From positions 2,393-66,392 of the forward strand of contig FN648415.1 in assembly GCA_000310025.1 (NCBI GenBank): a stretch of DNA of 64,000 nt. Direction: 5' to 3'. How positions within the stretch are numbered: position 1 is the first letter of the stretch; each line of letters opens with the position of its first letter. Positions 45,573 to 55,433 of the stretch are shown in pieces. The notes beneath the pieces were generated by a model that did no database searches, was not told the origin of the DNA, and saw nothing but the letters and a program-made list of their open reading frames with translations. Made by a program: the position numbers and the translations under genes. This DNA is from Ectocarpus siliculosus (taxonomy: Eukaryota > Sar > Phaeophyceae > Ectocarpales > Ectocarpaceae).

Positions 45573-48500
45573 TCAATCCTTGGTTGAATAAGCCAGAATC
45601 TGGTCGACGAGCTTTCGGTGGATGGCCTTCGTGGTGCTCTTCGTGAAGAGGTCGGCAGGTAGATCTCCCGACGGGACGTGATATACGCTCAAGCGTCCGC
45701 TTTCGATGAGCTCCGTTGTGAACCACTTCCGCAGCTGAAGGTGCTTCGTCCTGGCGCTGTAGGAGTTGTTACTCACTTGCGATAGAGCGCCCGTCGAATC
45801 ATTTCCGATCCGAATGTTGCTGAACTGATTGAGGAATCCGAGTTCCGACAACATGCCTTGAATGTGGCAGCATTCTCGTGCTGCATAGGAGATTGAAACC
45901 ATCTCCTCCTCCGTTGTGCTGAGTGCAGTCAGCGATTGAAGTGATGAAGCCCATGAAATGGGGGCGCCGCACAGAAGAAAAAGGTATCCACTTGTTGACC
46001 TCCTCTTCTCAAGGTCTTGAGCAAAGCTTGCGTCTGCCCAAGCTTGGATCTTGAAATCCCTGCTCTTGAACACGATGTCCAACTCTGGCCGTTGTTTGAG
46101 GTACCGGAGTACATGCTTAGCCCTGGACATGTGCGCCTTGCTGGGTTTGCTGGTAGCCCGTGTCAATTCAAACACAGCGTATGATATGTCCCAGCGGCTT
46201 GTCCGGCTCAAATACAAAAGGCTTCCGACTAAGCTTTGGTACGTCTTGATGCCGTCCTCGTCGAGTAGAGTCTCCGCTGGCTGATCCAGCGATAGCTCTC
46301 CTCCGACGCTTGGCGTGCTAACTGGGTTGCAGTCTTGCATCCCAAATCGTTCCAATAGTGAAGTGGTGTAGTCCGTTTGGCTGATCCGGAGGGTCTTCTT
46401 TACTCGATCGCGTGTGATCTTCATCCCCAGGATGAGGGACACCTCTCCGAGGTCGCTCATGGTAAAGCGGTCCATAAGCTGCTTCTTCTTCTTGACGAGT
46501 AGCTTCTTGTCCGGCGATGTCAGGAGAATGTCATCGACATAAATTGTTAATAGACAGTATCCTCCCCCAATTTCTGTGATGTACATGCACGGGTCCGTCT
46601 TTGTAGCCCTGAATCCCATCGCCAGAAGAGCCTTGTCCAATGTGAGATGCCAAACGCGGCTTGCTGTCCGCAGTCCATAAACAGCTTGCTTTAGCTTCAT
46701 GATGAAGGGTTTTCCTTGAGCGTCAAGCTTCTCGTATCCAGGAGCTTGTCGCACGTATGTCGGTGAGTCGATAGGGCTTTGAAGGAACGCCGTCTTGACG
46801 TCCAGCATCAAAATATCCCAGTCAAAATGGCAGGCGATGGCCATTAGTATCCGTTGACTCTCGATGCGGCAAACTGGTGCAAAGGTTGCCCCGCAATCGA
46901 TTCCAGGTCGCTAAGCATATCCTTGACAGACAATTCTTGCCTTGAAAGTGTAGTCGCTCTTGACCTTGAACACCCACCGCGATCCGATGACCTTGTTTCC
47001 GACCGGAACCGCCGATCTTGGGATGAGGTCGTAGACGTTGTTCTCGTGAAGGCTCGCCATTTCCTTGTCCATTGCCTTGGACCATTGTGCGCTGTGTGTT
47101 GACGCCTTGGCTTCCTTGAACGTGTTAGGCAGCGTAATGCTGGCAGGATCCGGGTTGGATTGGGTGATTGTTTCCGTGACGTATGCATACTCCACGAGTG
47201 AACTACGTTCCGGCTCGTGCGCATAGTCTTCTTTCTCGAACGTGGCCGACGTAGCCAGTCGTTTCAATTCGAGTCTCGTTTTTCCGTCTAGCCCCGCAGT
47301 GTCCACACTCGGGGGGTCTTGGGCTGGTCCCTTGGACCGTAATGTCCTGCTCAAAGATGTGACAGGTCCCTGCGACCGTAGTGATGTTGCCCTGTCTGGC
47401 GATGTATCAGGAAGCAATGAAGAACTTGAGGGGTCCTGTCCCTGCGTCGAGTCCTCTCCGTGGTCAAATGACGTTCGGCTACTCGGTGTTCCCACAGAAT
47501 CCGGTGTTGATGGCGGATCAAACGTGACCCCTGAACCGGTTGTCGTGAGTGGACGTGGTGAACCCTCCAAATAGTTGTTTTTCTCCAACTCTTGGTCCTC
47601 CTCGTTGTTGGGTTCCTCCCTGGTTGTGCCGAGGAGGGGTAAATGTGCAAGAATGTCCCAACGATACGCTTCATCAGCGCCGTTGTTATCTGCATCTTCG
47701 TCTTCGTCTTGATTGGACAGGAGCTTGTCTTGTCCAGCTTCCCGTATTGCCGTTGGCGGCGTCTCAATGAACGTGACATTCCGGCTTTCCGTAATCCGGC
47801 GGTTGTGTGGATTGTAGACTCGATAGGACTTGCTGTCCTTGCTGTACCCCAGCATGATGCCTTCCCAAGCCCTCTGTTCTAGCTTGTTGCCGTGTCTCTC
47901 GTTGTTAGTAGGGAATGCCGACTGTGCCTGAGCTGATGAAATCTTGGGGAGAATCTTCAAATCCACCTTGAAGATCGACCCATCTCGCCTCAGAGGAAAG
48001 TGAACGTTTTTCCGTTTCAGTCTAGGAACATCCGATATGATGGTTTCTATTCCCTTCGTCTGGGCAGCTCCGGATGAGAACAAGTTCCGTCCGATCCCCG
48101 GAACTATCGTGATGGGTAGACGCGCCACATGCGTCTTGCCGTGGCTGTCGGTGATGCCACACCGTATGTAGCCTGTAGCTGTTCCACGCAGCTTGTGCAG
48201 GCCTGCCGTGGTTATGACACGGGGTGGGACCAGTCTACGATAATCTGTCATCATCGCCTTGATCCCTGGAACCAGTTTGTCGTCGATGTAGTGAGCGGAT
48301 GCTCCGCTGTCCACCATCATCGGCAAGCGGGTAGTGTTGTGGTCCGATGTGGAGAGGCTTTCTTCCTCTTCCGTGACTGTGAACGAGAATCCCATGGCTT
48401 TTGGGATGTCATCGCTGTCTTGATCCGATGTCGTAGAATCCTTCTCCTCAGAAGCTTGAAGAGACGAGCTGATGTGCTTGAACACCCTAGCGATGTCTTT

Positions 48501-48761
48501 CGTTGAGACGCTGTCGCTTGATGACTCATCTTCTTCAGCAGCTGCGTTGGCGAAGTTGCTCTTGCCCTGCCTGTGCTGTTTCCTAGAAGACTTCGGTGCG
48601 GCCTTCCTAGCCGCTGATGCTTTGCATTCTGAGGTGTCGTGGGTGTGTGTTTTGTGGAAAGAACACCATTTCTTCTTTCCGGTCGTGTCGCCGTTCTGAC
48701 GGGGTGTGGATGTGTCGCCACCGAGGTTGTCGGCCGATCCTCCCGTCTTCGTGCAGTCTTT
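45573..48761 (-). pseudogene. Copia pol: protease, integrase remnant, RT, RNase H
   Basis: One frame runs on from gag. Protease: MVDSGASAHYIDD near 48310. It then passes directly to RAWEGIMLGYSKDSKSYRVY, the far C-terminal part of integrase. The HHCC zinc domain and DDE core are absent, deleted near 47890-47930. After a Ser/Pro-rich linker, RT begins KAMDKEMASLHENNVYDLIP. A TAG at 46911-46913 interrupts GYA-*-RPGIDCGATFAPV where Gln is usual. Beyond it RT and RNase H are complete: LDVKTAFLQSPID, YGLRTASRVWH, LLTIYVDDILLT (YVDD), SLVGSLLYLSRTSRWDI, WADASFAQDLEKRRSTSGY, LSTTEEEMVSISYAA, GNDSTGALSQV and RTKHLQLRKWF. It ends TGA at 45573. Confidence 0.9.
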
Positions 48762-49787
48762 CTAGTAGTGTCCAAGCTCACCACACGAGTAGCATCTGAC
48801 CTTAGACGTGTCACGTCTAGCTGAACCAGCTACCATAGCTGATCCCCTTCCTCTGCGCCCGGATGTTGCATATCCGTTCATGTGCATGTTCTGAATAGTG
48901 AATTTTAGCTGCTCCAGAGTAAAATCTGGATTGCTCATGACGTGGAACTTGATGGACTCGTACTCTCTGGGCATCCCCCTCATGATGGTGTCCATTTTTC
49001 TGTGCCGCGAAACATGCTCTCCTACCAGCTCGAGCTGCTCGGCGAGCTGGTCAATGTTCCTGAAGAAGGTGTCCGGATCGGATCCTTCTTCCATTCGGAA
49101 GTTGGCAAGTCTTGTCATGAGTTGTTGCCTCCTGTCAGTTGACTTGTTCTGATGCTTGTTCTCCAGCGCAAGCCAGGCTGCTTGGCCGTCTGCCTTCCAT
49201 CCTTTCTTCGACTCGTACGTGCGCATAAAACACTTTGCGTCTCCACTGGTAGTCAGGAATAAGACAGTATATAGTAGAGCGTTGATCTGCTCCCATTCAT
49301 CAATCTCACGTTGATTCTGAGGTGGCCCAGGTTGTTCCGAATCTCGCGCTTGAAGATCCGGCGATCCTGTCCCGGGACTGTCACGATCCGCAGTCCTTCC
49401 TGGTATCACAACAGCAGTCGCCGCACTGCTGGCTGATGATTTTTCTTGAGTTCCTACAGCCTTGCTGCTGTCCCCGTCAGCGACTTCCTCGCTGGGCACC
49501 GGGGCTTCCATGGTGCCTGATGCACGGGCTCGCCGCGCATAGATCTCCTTCGGTCTTGAGGAGTCGCCATTCAATATCTCGAACATGTCCCGCCGAGATA
49601 ATTCCAGAACGGTCTTGATGTCGACCTTCCAATCTTCATACTTGTTTGGATTCCCGTCGAACTTCGGGATGCCTCTGACGATCGACGTGAGCTTGCCGGT
49701 GGACTCTGCCATGATGTTACACCAGCTGCTGCGCTTGAGGGCTTGTACTTGCTTGTTGGATCCTGGAGCTCCGCCAGTCCGATCCAA
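48762..49787 (-). CDS. Copia gag with zinc knuckle interrupted by TAG
   Basis: The frame encodes 341 residues: IVRGIPKFDGNPNKYEDWKV and LLYTVLFLTTSGDAKCFMRT of the UBN2-type Copia gag fold, QQLMTRLANFRMEEGSDPD, then a basic segment (TSGRRGRGSAMVAGSARRD) and the start of a CCHC knuckle, CYSCGELGHY. TAG at 48762-48764 falls inside the knuckle, and the same frame continues KDC, completing C-x2-C-x4-H-x4-C. Gag forms the particle and binds RNA. The next 92 codons to 48485 are open, so gag and pol form one polyprotein frame as in other Copia elements, punctuated only by TAG codons. Confidence 0.9.
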   Translation of the reverse strand: MDRTGGAPGSNKQVQALKRSSWCNIMAESTGKLTSIVRGIPKFDGNPNKYEDWKVDIKTVLELSRRDMFEILNGDSSRPKEIYARRARASGTMEAPVPSEEVADGDSSKAVGTQEKSSASSAATAVVIPGRTADRDSPGTGSPDLQARDSEQPGPPQNQREIDEWEQINALLYTVLFLTTSGDAKCFMRTYESKKGWKADGQAAWLALENKHQNKSTDRRQQLMTRLANFRMEEGSDPDTFFRNIDQLAEQLELVGEHVSRHRKMDTIMRGMPREYESIKFHVMSNPDFTLEQLKFTIQNMHMNGYATSGRRGRGSAMVAGSARRDTSKVRCYSCGELGHY

Positions 49788-49907
49788 TTTCTCGTGTTCT
49801 TGATTTCCGTCGTAGATCTCGTAGATCCAGAAAGTATTCCTCGCTTCCAGATCTTGTCACGAGTCCCGAATCTTCGTTTCCTCGACCTTGACCTCGAACG
49901 ATGTGCC

Positions 49908-49932
49908 AGAGCGCTAACCGAGGCTCATAACC
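49908..49932 (-). promoter_or_regulatory. Copia primer-binding site for a half tRNA-Met
   Basis: Directly inside the 5' LTR, the plus strand reads AGAGCGC...CCGAGG CTCATAA CC|TCTTGGGG. This looks like the D-stem end and anticodon arm of a methionine tRNA, with anticodon loop CTCATAA (anticodon CAT). The match stops one or two bases after the loop, exactly at the LTR edge. The element strand is therefore complementary to an internal tRNA fragment rather than to a tRNA 3' end, as in Drosophila copia. Confidence 0.7.
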
Positions 49933-51059
49933 TCTTGGGGATGTAGGCTTGTGGGTGTTGACGACCCGTATCGGCTCTCGAAGAGGTGTTGTTGTTTGTC
50001 GTCAAAAAGGGTAGTCCTAATTTACTCTTGAGTTGGTGCGTGCTCTCTCCGCAGTGTGTCGCGCAAGTAGAACGTGCGTATGCAGCAATGACCAGTGATG
50101 TACATAAGCAGAGCACCCGATTGTGCAATCATATAGTCACAGGTCAAAGGCAAAAACTCAAGTGCTGCGTGTAAGCCTGTACGTGTCCTGTACGGCTGCA
50201 GCGCGGCGTGCCAACTCACTTGTTGTGCCGCTGGACCCTTTAGTACGAGAGGCTTGGCTCTGAGTACGCAGGAAGGTCCGAAGGAGAAGAAGATGGTGTG
50301 GTGGAAATGTAATTACTTGATCAGTGGAGACCAGAAAGAATGTAGAGAAACAGAGGGGTAGTGAACCCCGGAGAAGTAGAGAGGTTGAGAAACCCCAAAG
50401 AAGCAGAGGGTTGGAGAACCCCCAGAGAAGCAGAGTGAGAGGATGGGGCGAGTACGCGCTCATTCTCGAAATCATGGAATCACACCTATCCGACAACGTC
50501 GACCAATCACACGTGTTCAGAATACGGTACTGGTAAGCTACGATACGTTTCTGGAAAGATGACTTCAACACCATGCTCTCGAACTTGTGCCACGTATGCA
50601 CATCAAGTATTGTACTTGCACGCACAAGTGATTACTTGCACTGACGTACGACAAACCACAGAATACAGCTTCAACAATTGAACTAATAATGTACTTTCCA
50701 AATTCGACTGCTGAGCGCAGACAAATATTCATTCATTCAAGCACGCAAGTCTGAGTTACTTGCGGCGGTACATATTCTTTCATACACACAAGTCAGAGGC
50801 ACTTGCGACAACTACCCGATGCATATATATTTCCGAGCACGCAAGTCTGAGCTACTTGCACTTTGACATATTTCTGGAAATCTAGGCTATGCAGATTATT
50901 TCTGGATATGAAACACAGAACATCAACCATGTCTCCATATTCCGAGTATGACAGACCATACGGAATTTTACCTACATGACATAGCGACATTGACAATATT
51001 TGAACTAGTCAAACTGACTACCTAATGTTGAAGCTACGGTAGTGCCAAATATTCCAACA
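49933..51059 (-). repeat. Copia 5' LTR
   Basis: Same length (1127 bp) and nearly the same sequence as the 3' LTR. It should contain the promoter of the element. I cannot place a TATA box with confidence. Confidence 0.95.
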
Positions 51060-51301
51060 GTTAGAATAATTGGTGGAAGTTTAGTCACAAGGTAACTATC
51101 TATGCAGAGTGAATGAAAGAGTGCACATTTCATGGGATAACTGCTGGAGGTGTGCCAGAAGTTAGAATATCTGCTGGAAGTTAGTCAGAAGTTAGTCAAT
51201 GCAGAATGAATGAAAGAGTGTACATACATCCCGGTCACTCTCACTTTCGACATCCTCTCCTCCTCTCATTCCCGCGTCGACCTTCAGCTGCATCACAACA
51301 T

Positions 51302-52467
51302 GAACGCCCTCTCCCGTAGCTCCCCAGCAAAGCGTAAATCCACCCAGTCAGAGAGTCGTAGTGGAGTGTACCGCCCCTGTACAACAGGGCGACCCCAACT
51401 GGCCTTGCCCCGGGCCCGACTGCGACGGCGGTCACCTCAAGCTCATAAACAAGCGCGACGGTAAAGGCAAGTTTGCCCCTTGCGACCGTACCAACAACCG
51501 CGACGCGGACAGTTGCAGCGTATCCTGCACCATCCCCACCCCGTCGACAACGTACCACAAGCCGTGCCAGCTCTGCCTCGCCCGGATGGGAGGTACTCCT
51601 TCGCTCGGGATCCCAACCGACCAGGTCAAAAGCCGCGGCTACAAAGGTAAAACAAAGTTCTCTCTTTGATTGTATCAAGTATTTTCCAACTGATGTGTGC
51701 CTGAATGTTGTTCAGGTGCTGCATGAAGGCCTGGCATGAAACTGCATCGCAACCGCAACCGCTAAATCTCTCCACAACAATGGCCTTTTTGCTTGCTGTT
51801 ATTGTCAGAGAGGAATATTATCCACGCGGTGTGGCGTCTTTGCGCTGGTGCCAAGTCTTCGGACGGCAAGAAGTTCATGCACGTCACCGTCGCCCCCGCC
51901 AGCCTTATCGGGGTAAATCATGTGTACACCCGTTTGCATCGGAACGCGATTGTGTAGTGACGAGTCGTGTGTGTGCGTAGTTACCTAGATATGGGTGCGC
52001 GGATGCATCCGACTGTTGCAGTAAATTAGTTGCCCATATGTCACAAAAGTACACCGTGTTCACCGGTCGACGTCATAAAAAAATTAGCGTTTTTTAGTAT
52101 GGGGAGATCATGTGACATATGTTCCTTATATTTTCCCCTGTCAGTGCACCGAGTTCAACCGTCGACGTCATAAATAAAAATTTCATTTTTTTATAATGTA
52201 AAACCATGCGAATTTTTTTCCTTATATTTTTCCCTGTCACCCACCCGATATCCACTGCAAAGGTGTCCCGACGCAGCGACTAACGAGGAAGACCTGGCCG
52301 ACGGGTGCACGGGCGAGATCGTCGAGGACGACCTGATCATCAAGGATTGAGACTGCCCGCCGCTGCACTACCAGTGCGCCCGCCGCCTGTGGGACCAGAC
52401 CATCAACGAGATCCTCAACAAGACCGACGAGCACCGCGACCTGGGAACTACCCACGCCGACCTCTAA
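51302..52467 (+). pseudogene. Spliced Cys-rich zinc-binding-type gene inside the TIR element
   Basis: Exon 1 (about 51302-51650) encodes VECTAPVQQGDPNWPCPGPD, CDGGHLKLINKRDGKGKFAP and YHKPCQLCLARMGG, with about ten Cys in pairs. The ATG at 51306 is one base out of frame with this region, suggesting a small indel. Exon 2 (51809-51912) joins in phase through GTAAAA and TTGTCAG| to give YKERNIIHAVWRLCAGAKSS and KKFMHVTVAPASLIG, then GTAAAT. Exon 3 (about 52262-52467) encodes EEDLADGCTGEIVEDDLIIK, a TGA at 52348-52350, then DCPPLHYQCARRLWDQTINE and a stop, with AATAAA right after it. GC-rich third positions contrast with the AT-rich element around it, so it looks like a captured host gene. Cys-pair spacing suggests metal binding. 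Family unknown. Confidence 0.6.
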
Positions 52468-52576
52468 ATAAAGTAAGACGCGTGTTTCCATTTCGTCTCA
52501 AGAAATTCAAGGTAGATTGTTGCCACCTGCAACTGGCTTTCGCCAACTATCAATAGAAGAGTAAAGATGTCACCCC

Positions 52577-53240
52577 ATGTCTGACAATCATCGATGTCGG
52601 CTGACGTCAATTCATTGGGTAACTCGTTCAGCAGCCGCATCTCAAAATCGCCAAACACGATCACATAGACTACTGCACGACACAATCCACACCCCCAGCG
52701 AGAGTAACACTCCCTGGTGGAACGTACAATCAACTCCAAATCGACCAACACCTTCAGCTCGTCGAAATACCCAACGAAGATCGCTCACGCAACCCCGAAC
52801 GACGCCTGAAACTCGAACACCACAAACAAACCTGTCCGGATAACGCGCAAGCTGAAATCTTAGCGGAATGTAGACGTCGCAATGCAAACAATAACACACC
52901 ACACGACTCAGACCCTGAACTCGATATGATACGTCAACATTTTAGCCAAATGAGGAATCGTGCACCAAGGTTACCGGCACCCAGTCTAGACAGCCATCGC
53001 GGTAATGCTAATAACCAAATCTGCCTTGGAGTGCAAGACATTGGCTCGCAATCATTCGACTTCCCCTCGGCACCTTTTGAGCTAGGACACACGGATTTGG
53101 ATGATCCACAAAATATCACATGTTCTCACTGCAATGCTATACTTTAGAACGAAGAAAAGGGATTAAATTGTTGTAACAAAGGCAAGTCGTTTATCCATCC
53201 TCTCCAATCTATCTCCCACCATCTTATGGCGCTGTTTTAA
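52577..53240 (+). pseudogene. Helitron helicase N-terminal fragment
   Basis: In one frame, from about 52710: TYNQLQIDQHLQLVEIPNED, then an Arg/Asn-rich spacer (ILAECRRRNANNN), MIRQHFSQMRNRAPRLPAPS and finally ITCSHCNAIL-*-NEEKGLNCCNKGKSF. The C..C.A.L..E...CC.KGK block is characteristic of the start of Helitron Rep-helicase proteins (family knowledge). A TAG (53146-53148) replaces a residue after NAIL. The frame ends at a TAA just short of the right TIR. Rep and helicase domains are absent. This is a 5' gene fragment, presumably acquired by the TIR element. Confidence 0.6.
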
Positions 53241-53305
53241 ACTACTAAATTCATTAACTTCTGACTAACTTCCACCAATTATTCCATGAAACGGTGTGAT
53301 ATCAC

Positions 53306-54627
53306 AATACAACGGGCTTTTCGGATTTACTGCATTAGGCGCTGGCTGTATTCAAAAAAAGACATGGACTGAACCGCCAGCGCCTTCAATGCTCACCTTG
53401 CATGAACGTGCTTACCACGGCATATATATTCGACCACCACCAACATTATGAGAACTATTTCGTGTCGAAGAAATCATCGCAGCTAAACGAACTTTTGATG
53501 CCCAGATAAACATCCAGTTTATTAATGCCTCCACATTTCCTCCTCCCCAACAACCTCTATCTTCTGCTCTAAATTTACATTATACGGTTATGACACGTAC
53601 ACGCTCTTACATCCATCTCCCCAATAATTGCATTCTGCCGCCGGCGCAGGCACCCTACCGCCTGCACCATCACCGACATAATCACGGCCATCACCGTCAT
53701 GCTTCAACATTAAGCAGCTCGAGACTTGCGTACAAGGCTGCAAACGAAACCATACCTTCCGCAGTGGTAATCGGCAATAACCACCAGGGCCGTAAGGGGC
53801 AACGATGACCCGAGGCGGGAGGCGTCAACTCTTTCACCGTCAACTAGCGGCAACGCCGTCAAACCACTGCGTGCGGTGTTTGTTCTTACTTTGTCTGAAT
53901 GTTGTAGGTGTTCGGCTCCTTTCACATTGTGAGGGATTCCGCATATCGGCGTCATTAGAGGGGGACATTAGAGAAGGGTGCGACATTACACTGGAGAAGT
54001 TAGAATATGACCGTTCGAGCGGGACGACACCGAAAAAGTTAGAATCATAGCTCCAGAACATTAGAGGGGGATATTAGAGAAAGGCGCGACACTGAAGAAG
54101 TGTGAATATGAGAGTTAGGCGGCGTTACACCAGTAACATCAACTACCGGCAATACCGTCGAACAGTTGCAGTGTTCGTTCTTTCTTTGGCCCCTTTGGGG
54201 AGGATATTGGCCACAGCAAAGCCACTTCGAGAACGTTGCCTGAGTGTTACTACGTTCTTACCGGCGCAAGAACAGGGAGGCGACCGTAGCTTACATCTCC
54301 TTTTCGTCCGCACCGGGCGAAGCTAGACAAAAAATTACGTACACGCGACTCTTTTGGCTTCATCATGTTACACCGGGAACGGCACATTTCTCGAAAACAA
54401 CGCGAGCATCTTCACACCATTCATTCTGTCACCCTGCGGCTTCATGCCCTTGGTATGCTGTGCACAGCCTTCACACCTTCCCATTTTAAGCCTCCTACTG
54501 AGGACGAGGGCGCCTCTGCGCCCGAAGTTCGGAGCCCTTGTATATATAACATGATGTGGTATATGTTGTGGATGGTTTGCCAAAATAAAAGGGGGGGGGG
54601 ATCAGTATGGCGCACCAGCCTTAGGTT
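53306..54627. other. Spacer with local duplications, no gene recognised
   Basis: ATTAGAGGGGGACATTAGAG at 53955 recurs at 54060. The words CAACTAGCGGCAACGCCGTC (53841) and CAACTACCGGCAATACCGTC (54139) indicate a second, overlapping duplication. An open stretch at 53470-53808 (VEEIIAAKRTFDAQINIQFI) ends in a His-rich tail and has no family that I recognise. Confidence 0.4.
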
Positions 54628-55020
54628 TGGGGGCAAACAGAGTTTATATATTTCTGTCTGTTGGGTGGCTGATGTATAACCTGATCGTAAGGAGTAGACC
54701 GGGGGCGTGTGTGGTGTCGCCCTGGCTGGTCTCCGCTCTTTTCCCCTCCCCCTTGGCGAGCAAAGGGGGTACCCAAAATAATGACAAATTTCAAAGGCAT
54801 CGAGAAAAGCGAAAAATTGACTGACGAAGTAAGGGAAATCTGCGTTTTGTGGAAAGCGGCAGAAATAAACCGTTGGCCAACCAGAAAGCAGGAAGCGGAC
54901 GAGCGTGTTGGTTTCTGTTTTCAGTCTACTCGCTTCGCCGTGTTTACCGGGGGCGAGCGAGAGCACGTGTGTGTGCGTGTGGTGGCCAAGGGTTGTTTCT
55001 GTCGTGACGTTTCTTTTTCC
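54628..55020 (+). repeat. DIRS-like terminal repeat, fullest copy
   Basis: Its left half (TTTATATATTTCTGTCTGTTGGG to GACAAATTTC) matches 60808-60990. Its right half (GATTGACTGACGAAGTAAGG to GTGACGTTTCTTTTTC) matches 26821-27040. It therefore links the two partial copies into one family. An AATAAA-like signal precedes it at 54582. Homology breaks at 55021. Confidence 0.65.
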
Positions 55021-55030
55021 CACCCACCCA

Positions 55031-55240
55031 TGTTATAGGATTCAGATGTGTAGACGGAACATAGAAGAGCTTGGTTCCTTCTAGAAGGCGCGGAGAGATG
55101 TAACTCTCCGCGGAAGGATAAAAAGCAGGGGACAGGATCTAGTAGCCCCTGCTTGTGCAGAGGATCCTGTACCCCTTGGTGTCATTCCTACCGATACCCA
55201 AGGCAACAGCTACTGCTGCTGCTGTTCTACAAGAGTAACA
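55031..55240 (+). repeat. Possible short LTR, TGTTA...TAACA
   Basis: A 210-bp segment starts TGTTATAGGATTC and ends AAGAGTAACA, with a TATA-like GGATAAAAAG at 55116 and internal short inverted repeats (GAGAGATGTAACTCTCCGCG). No second copy or target-site duplication is visible in the window, so the LTR assignment is tentative. Confidence 0.35.
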
Positions 55241-55433
55241 ACAAGTGAGTTCTTCTTCACGGGTCAACCAGACTTCATCACGCGTGCATACCACTACACT
55301 TGGCGTTGTCGGCTTATTCGTACGGTGTTGTCTGGCTTGGTTGTGTCTTGGCGCGGTTTGGTGCTTTAGACTGCTGCTGCAGTTTTTTGCGCTTTCGCCC
55401 CAACCACAGCTTAGTTTTGCCTCGCTTATCGGT

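Larger units (their letters stand above)
42930..51059 (-). mobile_element. Ty1/Copia LTR retrotransposon
   Basis: Two 1127-bp LTRs (42930-44056 and 49933-51059) flank a 5.88-kb interior on the minus strand. GTTAG occurs directly outside both ends (42925-42929 and 51060-51064) as the target-site duplication. I count about six substitutions between the LTRs, roughly 99.5% identity, so insertion is recent. The interior reads gag, protease, a remnant of integrase, reverse transcriptase, RNase H, in the Copia order, plus an extra 3' ORF. The integrase core is missing, so this copy can only move with help. Confidence 0.95.
42873..53305. mobile_element. TIR-bounded DNA element (about 2.3 kb) interrupted by a Copia insertion
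   Basis: The left end 42873-42912 and right end 53266-53305 are inverted repeats identical at 39 of 40 positions, beginning with the perfect palindrome GTGATATCAC and running to GGTGGAAGTTA. Subterminal repeats (GGAAGTTAGTCAGAAGTTAG) follow on the right side of the Copia insertion (51060-51230). Removing the Copia element and one target-site copy leaves about 2.3 kb carrying a Cys-rich spliced gene (51302-52467) and a Helitron gene fragment (52577-53240). No transposase is present, so it is non-autonomous. The superfamily is undetermined. I see no flanking target-site duplication. Confidence 0.75.

Noticed and set aside
45573-49787. Genetic-code change (UAG = Gln) in this organism
   Set aside because: Both sites are explained by single C-to-T transitions, and the TAA, TAG and TGA codons interrupting the other elements do not point to one reassigned codon. 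Kept only as an alternative to be excluded.
54442-55023. 193-codon minus-strand ORF
   Set aside because: It is antisense to the DIRS-like terminal repeat and shows no domain.
55031-55240. Confident solo LTR
   Set aside because: TGTTA/TAACA ends are suggestive, but there is no second copy in the window and no target-site duplication. Kept only as a low-confidence feature.
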